64,000 bases of DNA from Brevundimonas sp. Leaf363 (lineage in GTDB: Bacteria; Pseudomonadota; Alphaproteobacteria; Caulobacterales; Caulobacteraceae), in assembly GCF_001424025.1 (NCBI RefSeq), contig NZ_LMPZ01000002.1, positions 294,714-358,713 of the forward strand, read 5' to 3'. Under the pieces are notes generated by a model. That model ran no database searches. It was given only the letters and a program-made list of their open reading frames with translations, and was not told the DNA's origin. A program made the translations under genes and the position numbers. Below, one piece after another: positions 1-8,506 of this stretch (position 1 is its first letter; each line of letters starts with the position of its first letter).

Positions 1-102
1 ATCACCGACCTGAACGACACGTCGGACAAGATCGACTTCCGCCAGATCGACGGCGACGTGAACACGGCTGGGGTCCAGGGCTTCACCATCGTGGACAGCT
101 TC
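1..102 (+). repeat. Direct repeat, copy 1 (102 bp)
   Basis: Positions 1-102 are identical base for base to 212-313. The offset is 211 bp, which is not a multiple of three, so the two copies are translated in different frames. The copy may extend left of the window. Confidence 0.95.
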
Positions 103-211
103 TAACGTCATCACGGGCGGGCGCGGGGCGGACGTGATGACGGGCAAGGCGTCCTCCGACACCTTCGTCTTCACCTCGACGGCGGATTCGACCGTGGCGG
201 ATTCAGACCGC

Positions 212-313
212 ATCACCGACCTGAACGACACGTCGGACAAGATCGACTTCCGCCAGATCGACGGCGACGTGAACACGGCTGGGGTCCAGGGCTTCACCAT
301 CGTGGACAGCTTC
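212..313 (+). repeat. Direct repeat, copy 2 (102 bp)
   Basis: Exact match to 1-102. This copy is continuous in frame with the rest of the C-terminal domain (SGHAGELVLSYD and onward), whereas copy 1 runs straight into a TAA stop. Confidence 0.95.
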
Positions 314-515
314 AGCGGTCACGCGGGAGAGTTGGTGCTGAGCTACGACGCCGGAACCGACATCACCTCGCTGACCGTCGACGTGAACGGGGACGGGCAA
401 GCCGACATGCTGGTGCGGCTGAACGGCGAGCACGAGAGCTTCGACCGGTTCCTGTTCGGCGGGGGTTGATCGCTAGAGCGCGTCGCGCGTTGAGTCCGCC
501 GCAAGGGAGGGCGAG

Positions 516-3119
516 ATGCGCGGCGAGCTCGACACCTATCAGGCCAAGCGGAACTTCGGCGATACGCCAGAGCCCAAGGGCAAGAAGGCTGTCTCCAAAC
601 GGGGACGGCCGCTTCGCTACCTGATCCAGCGTCATGCGGCGACGCGCCTCCACTATGACTTCCGCATCGAGGTCGACGGCGTCCTGAAATCCTGGGCCGT
701 GACCAAGGCGCCCTCGCGCGACGGCAAGGTGAAGCGGCTGGCGGTCGAGGTCGAGGACCACCCCCTGGACTATGGCGACTTCGAAGGGACGATCCCGGCG
801 GGCAACTACGGCGCCGGGACGGTCCAGATGTGGGACACCGGACACTGGGAGCCGCAGGACCCGGATCTGGACGCCGCTTTCAAGGCGGGCGAGATCAAGA
901 TGGTCCTGCACGGCGAGCGGCTGAAGGGCAAATGGGCTCTGATCCGGCTGAAGAGCGACCGCGGCAAGCCCTCGAAACGCAACAACTGGCTGCTGATCAA
1001 GGAGCGAGACGAGTATCGCGTCGAGGGCGAAGGCGACGCCAATATGGAGATCGACGCCTCGGTCGTCAGCGGCCGGACCATGGCCGAGATCGCCGACGGC
1101 GAGACGCAATGGAAATCCTCCAAGACGACCAATCGGGCCCCGCCGGCAAAGCCCAAGGCGACGAAGGCGCAGCGGCAGACCGCGACCAGGCCACCGGCCT
1201 TCGTTCCCATCCAGCTGTGCAAGGTGGGCGACTATCCACCGCGCGGCGACGGCTGGGCCCATGAGATCAAGTTCGACGGCTATCGTATCCAAGTCGGCGC
1301 GGGCGGCGGGAAGGCGGTGCTGCGCACCCGCAGCGGGCTGGACTGGTCGGCGAAGTTCGAGGCGCTGGCGGCCGACGCGGGTCAGTGGCCGGATGGGGTG
1401 GTGGACGGCGAGCTTTGCGCCCTGGCCGGAGATCACATGCCCGACTTCTCGGCGCTCCAGGCGGCGATTTCCGGAGGAACGACAGACGAGCTGATCTACT
1501 TCGCTTTCGACCTGCTGTTTGAGGGATCGGAGGACCTACGCAAGCTGCCGCTGTCGCATCGCAAGGCGCGCTTGCAGGCCTATCTCGACCGCATTCCCAA
1601 GGCGGCAGGCGCGCGCGTCCGCTTCGTCGAGCATTTCGCCAGCACGGGCCAGGCGGTGCTGGAGAGCGCCTGCCGGATGGATCTGGAAGGCGTCATCTCC
1701 AAGGATCTGAATGCGGCCTACACGGCGGGACGATCGACGACCTGGATTAAGTCCAAATGCCGGGGGCGCGACGAGGTGGTGATCGGCGGCTGGACCAGCG
1801 AAGGCGACCGCTTCCGCTCACTGATCGTCGGCGTACAGGACACGGACGCCAAGCAAGGCAAGGGTCTGCGGCACCTCGGCAGGGTCGGAACGGGCTACAG
1901 CGCGTCCGTCGTCAAAACGCTGGTGCCGGCGTTGAAGGCGGCGGCGTCGGACGCCAGCCCGTTTGTCGGCAAAGGCGCGCCGAGGAAGGCGACGGGCGGG
2001 TTGACCACGCACTGGCTGAAGCCCGTGCTGGTCGCCGAAATCGAGCACGGCGGCTACACCGACAGCGGCTCTCTGCGGCAGGCGGCGTTCAAGGGCCTGC
2101 GCGAAGACAAGACCGCGCCCGAGGTGACCGCCGAGCCTCAGGCGCCGACCAAACTGAAGGGCGGGTCCGCCAAGGCGCCGCCGCAACTGACGCTGGGCGC
2201 CCCGAAGACCGTGGGCAAGGCTGGAAAGCTGGTGGTCGCGGGCGTGACCATCTCCAATCCGGACAAGGTGCTGTGGCCCGCAGCCGACGGCCACGATCCG
2301 ATCACCAAGGCCGACCTGGTGCGCTATTACGAGATGGCGGCCGAGCGCATCCTGCCGCACGTTTCAGACCGCCCGACCTCGATCATCCGTGCACCAGAGG
2401 GGATCGTCGGCGAAACCTTCTTTCAGCGCCACGCCATGCCCGGATCCAACCCGAGGCTGAAGCTGATCGACGTGCATGAGAGGAAGCCCTACGTCGCCGT
2501 CACCGATGTCGGCGGCCTGGTCGCCATCGGCCAGTCGGGTGGGCTGGAGCTACATCCCTGGGGCTGCATGCCGGGCGACCCGGAAACGCCCGAACAGATC
2601 ACCTTCGACCTGGACCCCGACGAGGGGCTGGACTTCGATGACGTGATCGCCGCGGCCAAGGTGATGCGAAAGGCGCTGGAGGCTCTGGGTCTGCCCAGCT
2701 TCGTCAAGACGACGGGCGGCAAGGGCCTGCACGTCGTGGTGCCGATCAAGACTGACGCCCGATCGCGTATCAGCTGGGATCAGAACAAGGCCTTCGCCAA
2801 GGCGGTGTCCGAACGGGTCCGCCAGGCCGCGCCAGAGCGCTTCACCACCACCCTGGCCAAGAAGGCGCGGGGCGGGAAGATCTTCCTCGACTATCTCCGC
2901 AACGGGCGGATGGCGACGGCGGTGGCGCCCTGGTCGCCGCGCGCGCGACCGGGCGCGGGCATCGCCTTCCCCCTCAGCTGGGGCCAGGTGAAGACGGGGC
3001 TGAACCCTAAGGCCTACACCCTTCGCACAGCCCCGGCGCTGCTGAAAAAGGCTGACCCATGGGCGGACTTCCGCGCCAGCGCCGTCAGCCTGAAGCCGGC
3101 GTTGAAGTCGGTGTCTTAG
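516..3119 (+). CDS. ligD: ATP-dependent DNA ligase D (NHEJ ligase/polymerase/phosphoesterase)
   Basis: LigD trims, fills and seals double-strand breaks together with Ku. The 867-residue protein has all three domains. The N-terminal 3'-phosphoesterase (about 1-175) keeps H40, H46, D48 and H82 with the spacing of the characterised Pseudomonas enzyme. The central ligase domain (about 225-540) has nucleotidyl lysine K252 in the KFDG motif. The C-terminal primase-polymerase domain (about 565-860) has metal-binding D698 and D700 in FDLDPD, and a later TTGGKGLHVVVP block. The ATG at 516 follows an AAGGGAGGG ribosome site. Ku is encoded on the opposite strand 0.4 kb downstream, and the gene ends 3 bp before the stop of the small antisense gene at 3123. 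Confidence 0.96.
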   Translation: MRGELDTYQAKRNFGDTPEPKGKKAVSKRGRPLRYLIQRHAATRLHYDFRIEVDGVLKSWAVTKAPSRDGKVKRLAVEVEDHPLDYGDFEGTIPAGNYGAGTVQMWDTGHWEPQDPDLDAAFKAGEIKMVLHGERLKGKWALIRLKSDRGKPSKRNNWLLIKERDEYRVEGEGDANMEIDASVVSGRTMAEIADGETQWKSSKTTNRAPPAKPKATKAQRQTATRPPAFVPIQLCKVGDYPPRGDGWAHEIKFDGYRIQVGAGGGKAVLRTRSGLDWSAKFEALAADAGQWPDGVVDGELCALAGDHMPDFSALQAAISGGTTDELIYFAFDLLFEGSEDLRKLPLSHRKARLQAYLDRIPKAAGARVRFVEHFASTGQAVLESACRMDLEGVISKDLNAAYTAGRSTTWIKSKCRGRDEVVIGGWTSEGDRFRSLIVGVQDTDAKQGKGLRHLGRVGTGYSASVVKTLVPALKAAASDASPFVGKGAPRKATGGLTTHWLKPVLVAEIEHGGYTDSGSLRQAAFKGLREDKTAPEVTAEPQAPTKLKGGSAKAPPQLTLGAPKTVGKAGKLVVAGVTISNPDKVLWPAADGHDPITKADLVRYYEMAAERILPHVSDRPTSIIRAPEGIVGETFFQRHAMPGSNPRLKLIDVHERKPYVAVTDVGGLVAIGQSGGLELHPWGCMPGDPETPEQITFDLDPDEGLDFDDVIAAAKVMRKALEALGLPSFVKTTGGKGLHVVVPIKTDARSRISWDQNKAFAKAVSERVRQAAPERFTTTLAKKARGGKIFLDYLRNGRMATAVAPWSPRARPGAGIAFPLSWGQVKTGLNPKAYTLRTAPALLKKADPWADFRASAVSLKPALKSVS

Positions 3120-3122
3120 GGC

Positions 3123-3266
3123 CTATCGCGCCATCAGAAAGACCGCGGCCCAGATCAGGACGAAGAAGGCCACGAAGACCAAGCTCCCGACCAACTGGCC
3201 CTTGCGGACCAGACGCGGCCTGCGCGGCCCGGGCGCTGGCTGAGGGTTCTCCGGCGGCGTCTTCAT
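3123..3266 (-). CDS. 47-residue single-pass membrane protein
   Basis: A 47-residue frame starts at ATG 3266. It has a basic, proline-rich N-terminal part (PGPRRPRLVRK) followed by one hydrophobic helix (about residues 25-45: VGSLVFVAFF and on) and ends in LMAR. This is the composition of a small inner-membrane protein with its N-terminus in the cytoplasm. A longer upstream extension of the frame exists but lacks this character and covers the start region of the opposite gene. No family is recognised. It sits between ligD and the DUF3606 gene in the NHEJ locus, and its ribosome site is weak. Confidence 0.5.
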   Translation of the reverse strand: MKTPPENPQPAPGPRRPRLVRKGQLVGSLVFVAFFVLIWAAVFLMAR

Positions 3267-3302
3267 GCTAGGCAACCTGTTCCAGGAATAGGCGGGCGTC
3301 TC

Positions 3303-3485
3303 ATGGCGGGATTGAAGGACAAGCGCGGCTTCATCGACAAGGATCGGCTGGACCTGTCGGAGCGGCAGGCCGTCGAATACTGGATGAAGCGGTGGGGCGT
3401 CACGCGCGACCAGATCACCGCCGCCCACCGCAAGGTCGGCCGGATGACCAAGGACATCGCCGCGGAGTTGGGCAAGAAGCGCTAG
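3303..3485 (+). CDS. DUF3606 domain protein
   Basis: This 60-residue protein matches the DUF3606 pattern throughout: DKRGFIDKDRLDLSE near the start, then a VEYWMKRWGV helix, ITAAHRKVG and a final helix. The family is small, alpha-helical and of unknown function, and is common in proteobacterial accessory and stress loci. It reads toward the Ku gene, and the two stop codons share the tetranucleotide CTAG at 3482-3485. Co-location with ligD and Ku hints at an NHEJ or desiccation-stress setting, but nothing in the sequence shows a role. Confidence 0.8.
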   Translation: MAGLKDKRGFIDKDRLDLSERQAVEYWMKRWGVTRDQITAAHRKVGRMTKDIAAELGKKR

Positions 3486-4348
3486 GCCGCCTTCTTCTTC
3501 GCCGTCGCCTTTTTGGCCGGAGCCTTTGGCGCGGGCTTCTTGGCCGTCGTCTTCTTCGGCGAGGCCTTGGCGGCGGGTCCGCCCTTCAGGCTGTTCCGCA
3601 GCGCTTCCATCAGGTCGATGACGTTGGTGTCGTCCGGCTCGGGCGCCTCGACCACGCCCTGTCCCTTCTGCTTGGCCTTGACCATCTCGCGCAGGGCCGT
3701 GTCGTAGCGATCTGTGAAGTCCTTCGGATCGAATTCCGCTTCTTTCTGGGCGATGATCCGGCTGGCGATCTCGACCATGTCCTTGTCGGCCTTCACCGTT
3801 GGGATGTCATCGAAGTAGTCGTCGGCCTCACGCACCTCTTCATGCGGCCGCAGGGTGTAGGCGATCAGCCCCTTGTCGCGAACCTCAAGCGCGAGCTGGC
3901 GCTCGCGGCCCCGCAGGACCAGCTGGCCAAGGGCGATCTTGCCGGCCGATTTCATCGCGTCCCGGATGACGGCGAAGGCTTCGACGCCCGCACCTTTTTC
4001 TGGAACGACATAGAAGGGATCGTCCCAGTACAGGCGGTCGATCTCGTCCTCGTCCACGAACTTGTCGATGGAGATGGTGCGGGTGCTCTCCAGCCGGACC
4101 TTCTCGAAGTCGGCGTCGTCGAACAGGACGTACTCGTCCTTCGACACCTCATATCCCTTCACCAGGCTGGAGCGCTCGACCGGGCCGGTGTCCGGGTCGG
4201 TGGTGACCATGCGAATCCGGTTGTTGGTCTCGGGATTGATCAGGTGGAAGCTGATGTGGCTGGCGCTGGACGTGGCCGTGTAGAGCGCCACCGGGCAGGT
4301 GACGAGCGACAGCTTGAGATGTCCTTGCCAGGTCGGACGGGGGGCCAT
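3482..4348 (-). CDS. ku: Non-homologous end-joining protein Ku
   Basis: Bacterial Ku forms a homodimeric ring on broken DNA ends and recruits LigD. The protein begins APRPTWQGHLKLSLVTCPVALY, the usual Ku start, and continues with the beta-barrel core including RSSLVKGYEVSKDEYVLF and the GKIALGQLVLRGRE block. It ends in a lysine/alanine-rich tail (about residues 245-288) typical of bacterial Ku proteins that bind DNA without a free end. I chose ATG 4348 because AAGGAGA lies 8 nt upstream; nine further codons upstream are open but have no ribosome site. The length of 288 residues is normal. It converges on ligD and the DUF3606 gene. Confidence 0.95.
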   Translation of the reverse strand: MAPRPTWQGHLKLSLVTCPVALYTATSSASHISFHLINPETNNRIRMVTTDPDTGPVERSSLVKGYEVSKDEYVLFDDADFEKVRLESTRTISIDKFVDEDEIDRLYWDDPFYVVPEKGAGVEAFAVIRDAMKSAGKIALGQLVLRGRERQLALEVRDKGLIAYTLRPHEEVREADDYFDDIPTVKADKDMVEIASRIIAQKEAEFDPKDFTDRYDTALREMVKAKQKGQGVVEAPEPDDTNVIDLMEALRNSLKGGPAAKASPKKTTAKKPAPKAPAKKATAKKKAA

Positions 4349-4421
4349 GACGCGTCTCCTTGAGAGGCGACTCAATGCTCGAGCCGGCGAATCGGTTCGG
4401 CCTTCCTGTCTCGGGGCACGG

Positions 4422-5951
4422 CTAGTCCAGCGTCAGGACCACCAGAGACTTAGCCGGCAGGCGCGCCGTGAGGCGGCCGTTCGCGATCCGGGCTCCGGTG
4501 AAGGCGACGGGGTGGACGGCGTCGGGCGCGTCGAAGGTGTTGTGCGCATCCATCGCCCCGGCGGTCAGGACCTGGCCGGAGACCCGGCGGGCTGTTCCGC
4601 CTCCCACGCTGACGTTCACATCCGCCGCGTCGTCGGGATTCAGGTTGATCAGGGCGATGTGGACCTTGCCGTCCGTCCCGCGCGCGGCCGTGCCGTCCAC
4701 GGCCTTCACCTCGCCCTGAGCCGGCGACTGGAGGGTCAGCGGCAGGACCGTCGCCCCCTGGAAGGGCCGGTACATCGCAAAGGCGTGGTAGGTCGGGGTC
4801 AGGGCCATGCGCGGCCCGTCCGTCAGGATCATGGCCTGCAGGACGTTGACCATCTGGGCCACGTTGGCGATCCGCACCCGGTCCGCGTGGCGGTGGAAGA
4901 TGTTGAAGTTGGCGGCGGCCAGCAGGGCGTCGCGCAGGCTGTTTTGCTGCTGCAGGTAGCCCGCGTTCGTGCCCGGCGTGGGATCATACCAGGCGCCCCA
5001 TTCATCGACGGCGATGATCTTTTTGTTCTCGGGATCGGTTTCGTCCATGACCGCGTCGTGGCCCTGGAGGAAGCCTTCCATACGGTAGGTCTGGGTGAAG
5101 GTGGCGTTCCACTGCGCTTCATCGAAACCTAGAGCAGGACCCTTGGTGGTCCAGTCGCCGGTCGGCAGGGTGTAGTAGTGCAGGGACAGGGCGTCGAAGT
5201 CGTTACGCGCCTGCTCCATCATCACCCGCGTCCAGGTGTAGTCGTCGCCACTAGGGCCGACCGCGATATTGGGCGTGCCGTTGGCGGTCACGAAGCCCAC
5301 GAACTGACGGTAGACATCGGCGTAATAGGGCGCGCGCATACGGCCGCCGCAGCCCCAGGTCTCGTTGCCGATGCCCAGATAATCGATCTTCCACGGCGCA
5401 TCGCGGCCGTTGGCGCGGCGCATCTCGGCCAGGCGCGAGTGTCCGGGGGCGGTGACGTATTCGATCCAGTCGGCGGCCTCGGCCGGCGTGCCGGAGCCGA
5501 CGTTGATGCTGAGATAGGTCTTGGCCCCGATCAGCTCGGCGAACTCGAAGAACTCGTGCGTGCCGAAGTGGTTGTTCTCTTCCTTGTTGCCCCACCAGCG
5601 GTTCAGGGTGACGGGCCGCTGAGCACGCGCGCCGACCCCGTCGCGCCAGTGGTAGATGTCGGCATAGCAGCCGCCCGGCCAGCGCACGACCGGCACCTTC
5701 AGCGCCTTCAGCGCCTCGACGACATCGGTGCGATAGCCGCGGACGTTGTGGATGGGCGAGTCCGGGCCGACCCACACGCCTTCGTCGATGCCGGTGCCCA
5801 GTTGCTCCATGAACTGGCCATAGACCTCCGGCGCGATCACAACGCCGGGCTGGTCGAGGCGCAGTTCGGCCGTGGCGGTGAATGGCTCGGCATAGGCGGC
5901 GCCGGCGATCAGCGCGGTGGTCGCTGCGAGGGCGGTCAGCAGGCGCTTCAT
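4422..5951 (-). CDS. Secreted alpha-L-arabinofuranosidase, GH51
   Basis: This glycosidase releases terminal L-arabinofuranose from arabinan or arabinoxylan oligosaccharides. Residues 1-21 form a clear Sec signal peptide cleaved after AYA, so it acts in the periplasm or outside. The GH51 barrel carries the acid/base E197 in GNETWGCGG and the nucleophile E317 in VDEWGAWYD, and RWPGGCYADIYHWRDG is a family signature. The C-terminal beta domain covers roughly 390-509. Its ATG overlaps the stop of the upstream permease gene as ATGA (5948-5951), so the two are translationally coupled. With the mutarotase and AraD1-like gene next door, an arabinose pathway is the natural reading. Confidence 0.93.
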   Translation of the reverse strand: MKRLLTALAATTALIAGAAYAEPFTATAELRLDQPGVVIAPEVYGQFMEQLGTGIDEGVWVGPDSPIHNVRGYRTDVVEALKALKVPVVRWPGGCYADIYHWRDGVGARAQRPVTLNRWWGNKEENNHFGTHEFFEFAELIGAKTYLSINVGSGTPAEAADWIEYVTAPGHSRLAEMRRANGRDAPWKIDYLGIGNETWGCGGRMRAPYYADVYRQFVGFVTANGTPNIAVGPSGDDYTWTRVMMEQARNDFDALSLHYYTLPTGDWTTKGPALGFDEAQWNATFTQTYRMEGFLQGHDAVMDETDPENKKIIAVDEWGAWYDPTPGTNAGYLQQQNSLRDALLAAANFNIFHRHADRVRIANVAQMVNVLQAMILTDGPRMALTPTYHAFAMYRPFQGATVLPLTLQSPAQGEVKAVDGTAARGTDGKVHIALINLNPDDAADVNVSVGGGTARRVSGQVLTAGAMDAHNTFDAPDAVHPVAFTGARIANGRLTARLPAKSLVVLTLD

Positions 5952-7255
5952 GCGGCGGTCTCAGGCTGGAGGTCGGGCAGGGCGTTGGTCGGCTTGGAGC
6001 CCCACAGGGCGTAGAACAGGATGTAAAGCTCGCAGACAGCGGTCAGCAGGAAGGACAACTGCAGGCCGTAAGTGTCGGCCAGCCAGCCCTGCACCACCAC
6101 CAATGCACCGCCCGCGATGGCCATGATCAGCAGGCCCGAGCCTTCCTCGGTCAACGGTCCCAGCCCCTTGATGCCCAGGGTGAAGATGGTCGGGAACATG
6201 ATCGAGTGGAACAGGCCCACCGAGATCAGCGCCCACATGGCCAAGGGGCCGCTGGTGAAGGTGGTGACGATCATGGCCGCGAAGGCGCCGATGGCGAAGA
6301 CGGCCAGCACCTTGTCCGCCGGGAACCGGTGGGTCAGGAAGCTACCGATGAAACGGCCGACCATCATGCCGCCCCACAGGATGGCCAGATAGCGCGCGGC
6401 CTCGGCGTGGCTGATGGCGGCGATGTTGGGCTGGCTGACGAAGTTGATGAACAGGTTCGCCACGCCGATCTCGGCGATCAGATAGATGAAGATGGCCGGC
6501 ACGCCCCACACCAGGTTGCGGTGCTTCCACAGGGACAGGCCCTTGCGCTCGGCGGCGGTCGCGCGGCGCGAGGCGTTGTGCATCGAGGGCAACGGGAAGC
6601 GGGCGATGACGACCGCCAGCAGCACCAGCACCGCCGCGACGATGATGTAGGGCAGAATGACCGTCTGGGCGTCGGCATAGCGCTCGGCGGCGGTCAGCAC
6701 GACCTCGCCGTCGGCGACGCCGCCCTTGGAGCGGCTTAGGATCAGATAGCCGGCGAACAGCGGCGCCAGGGTGGTGCCCAGCGAGTTGAAGGCCTGCACC
6801 AGATTGAGGCGCGACGAGCTGGTCGCCGGCGGTCCGATGACGGCGACGTAGGGGTTGGCCGCGACCTGCAGCAGGGTGATCCCGCTGGCGATCACGAACA
6901 GGGCGATCAGCACCAGCTCATAGGACGCCAGCCGCGCCGCCGGGACCATCGCCAGGGCGCCGACGGCCATGGCCAGCAGGCCGACGACCATGGAGCGCTT
7001 GTATCCGATCCGCTCGATCAGCTTGGCCGATGGGATCGACGCCACGAAATAGGCGATGAACCAGACCGACTCGATCAAGGTGGTGCGGGTGTAATCCAGC
7101 ACGAACACGCTGCGCAGGTGCGGCAGCAGCGCGCCGTTGATGACAGTGATGAAGCCCCACATGAAGAACAGCGAAGCCAGCAGCGTCAGCGCCGGGCGAT
7201 AGGGTATCGACCCGCCGGATGCGGTCGCGGTCGAAGGTCCTGTGGATGCAGGCAT
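5948..7255 (-). CDS. FucP-like sugar:H+ symporter (MFS)
   Basis: This 435-residue transporter has twelve hydrophobic segments and resembles the FHS branch of the major facilitator family (L-fucose, glucose/galactose permeases). It shows LFFMWGFITVINGALLPHL in the first helix, an FVASIPSAKLIERIGYKRSM loop and the GGMMVGRFIGS block of helix seven. ATG 7255 was chosen because GGGAGGAAACG directly precedes it; the longer frame begins inside the promoter region. It probably imports arabinose or a related pentose freed by the coupled GH51 enzyme (inference). The start lies 92 bp from the divergent mutarotase gene, and the shared operator candidate at 7289 is in between. Confidence 0.88.
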   Translation of the reverse strand: MPASTGPSTATASGGSIPYRPALTLLASLFFMWGFITVINGALLPHLRSVFVLDYTRTTLIESVWFIAYFVASIPSAKLIERIGYKRSMVVGLLAMAVGALAMVPAARLASYELVLIALFVIASGITLLQVAANPYVAVIGPPATSSSRLNLVQAFNSLGTTLAPLFAGYLILSRSKGGVADGEVVLTAAERYADAQTVILPYIIVAAVLVLLAVVIARFPLPSMHNASRRATAAERKGLSLWKHRNLVWGVPAIFIYLIAEIGVANLFINFVSQPNIAAISHAEAARYLAILWGGMMVGRFIGSFLTHRFPADKVLAVFAIGAFAAMIVTTFTSGPLAMWALISVGLFHSIMFPTIFTLGIKGLGPLTEEGSGLLIMAIAGGALVVVQGWLADTYGLQLSFLLTAVCELYILFYALWGSKPTNALPDLQPETAA

Positions 7256-7288
7256 CGTTTCCTCCCGACCGCTTGGCGCGGCTCTATT

Positions 7289-7298
7289 TGTCGGAGTA
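7289..7298 (+). promoter_or_regulatory. Candidate operator, site 1 (TGTCGGAGTA)
   Basis: The decamer TGTCGGAGTA lies between the divergent permease and mutarotase genes and recurs exactly at 9315. Here it is part of an imperfect inverted repeat, GTCG followed eight bases later by CGAC (7290-7305). The likely ligand is the FadR-type regulator encoded at 8507-9244 (inference). Confidence 0.4.
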
Positions 7299-7347
7299 TA
7301 ACGACGCCAATCGCGCGTCAACGCGCTGAACCTTCGAGGGAGGGGTC

Positions 7348-8496
7348 ATGACCGCAAGTCGGTTCCCGGGTCTGGCGGCCGGCGTATTCGCCGCCGTCGC
7401 ACTGGCGTCCACGGGCGCGCTGGCTGCCGACGCGCGGCGCGAGGCGGCCGGAACGCTGGCCGACGGGCGGGCGGTCGAGGCGGTCGTGCTGAGCAACAGT
7501 CACGGCGTCTCGGCGCGCGTCCTGACCTATGGAGCGACGCTGCAGTCGCTGATCGGACCTGACCGGCAGGGGCGTCCGGCCGATGTGGTGCTGGGCTACG
7601 ACAACGCGGCCGACTTCGAGAGCCGGCCCAACTACTTCGGGGTGACGGTCGGGCGCTACGCCAACCGCATCGCCGGCGGCCGGTTCGACCTGGATGGACG
7701 CACCTACCAGCTGCCGCTGAATGACACGACCAACAGTCTGCATGGCGGGACCGTCGGGTTTGACAAGGCGATCTGGCGGGTGAGCGAGATGCGCAGCGGC
7801 GACGCGGCCTTCGTGACCCTGGCCCTGACCAGCCCCGACGGCGACCAGGGCTATCCGGGAAAGCTGGATGTCACGGTCAGCTACAGCCTGGACGAGACCG
7901 GCGCCCTGACGATCGCCTTCGGAGCCGAGACGGACCGGCCGACCGTGGTCAATATGACCAACCACGCCATTTTCAACCTGGCGGGCGAAGGCGCGCCGGG
8001 CGGGGTCGAGGGGCATCGGATGACCATTCCGGCGACGGCCTACACCCCGATCGACGCCGCCCTGATCCCGACCGGCGAGCTGCGTCCCGTCGAGGGCACG
8101 GTGTTCGACTTCCGCAGCGGCCGGATCATCGGCGAGGGTATTCGCGACGGGCGGGACGATCAGATCGTCCTGGGCCGCGGCTACGACCACAACTTCGCGC
8201 TCGACAAGGGCCAGACGGCGACGCCCGAGTTGGCGGCGCGGCTTGAGGATCCGGCGTCGGGCCGGGTGCTGGAGGTGCTGTCCACCGAGCCCGGCCTGCA
8301 GGTCTATACCGGCAACTTCCTGACCGGCCTCTTGGTCGGCAAGGGCGGCCACCTGTACCGCATGGGCGACGGCATCGCGCTGGAGCCGCAGAAGTTTCCC
8401 GATACGCCGAACCGCCCCGCCTTCGGCTCGGCGCGGGTCGAGCCGGGCACGCCCTATCGCCATGTGATGGTCTATCGGCTCAGCGTCGCCGACTGA
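7348..8496 (+). CDS. Aldose 1-epimerase (mutarotase), exported
   Basis: It interconverts alpha and beta anomers of free sugars, which speeds uptake or oxidation. An N-terminal signal peptide (about 1-26, ending GALAA) sends it to the periplasm. The GalM fold is recognisable from the NRIAGGRFDLDG region, the histidine-bearing TNSLHGG and NMTNHAIFNL motifs, EPGLQVYTGNF and the late LEPQKFPDTPN block. The length of 382 residues fits the exported subgroup. ATG 7348 follows GAGGGAGGGG. It is divergent from the permease and upstream of the convergent regulator gene. The arabinose context is inferred from its neighbours. Confidence 0.92.
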   Translation: MTASRFPGLAAGVFAAVALASTGALAADARREAAGTLADGRAVEAVVLSNSHGVSARVLTYGATLQSLIGPDRQGRPADVVLGYDNAADFESRPNYFGVTVGRYANRIAGGRFDLDGRTYQLPLNDTTNSLHGGTVGFDKAIWRVSEMRSGDAAFVTLALTSPDGDQGYPGKLDVTVSYSLDETGALTIAFGAETDRPTVVNMTNHAIFNLAGEGAPGGVEGHRMTIPATAYTPIDAALIPTGELRPVEGTVFDFRSGRIIGEGIRDGRDDQIVLGRGYDHNFALDKGQTATPELAARLEDPASGRVLEVLSTEPGLQVYTGNFLTGLLVGKGGHLYRMGDGIALEPQKFPDTPNRPAFGSARVEPGTPYRHVMVYRLSVAD

Positions 8497-8506
8497 CGCC
8501 CGCCGT

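Larger units (their letters stand above)
1..469 (+). pseudogene. 3' end of an RTX/serralysin (M10)-type secreted protein, frame-broken
   Basis: The segment encodes the C-terminal domain seen in RTX-type secreted proteins and M10 serralysins: a Gly/Asp-rich stretch with NVITGG- and GADVMTG-like nonapeptide pieces, a DTFVF block, ITDLND, then a terminal DxNGDGxAD motif and a FLFGGG end. The reading frame is broken. Frame 1 runs from the window edge through ITDLND to IVDSF and stops at 103-105. The same text is then repeated in frame 2, which stays open from position 14 and ends at 467-469. Frame 2 has no plausible start of its own; the ATG at 134 lies inside the domain. The upstream part of the gene is outside the window. 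If the sequence is right, the protein loses its C-terminal type I secretion region. An assembly artefact is possible. Confidence 0.6.
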
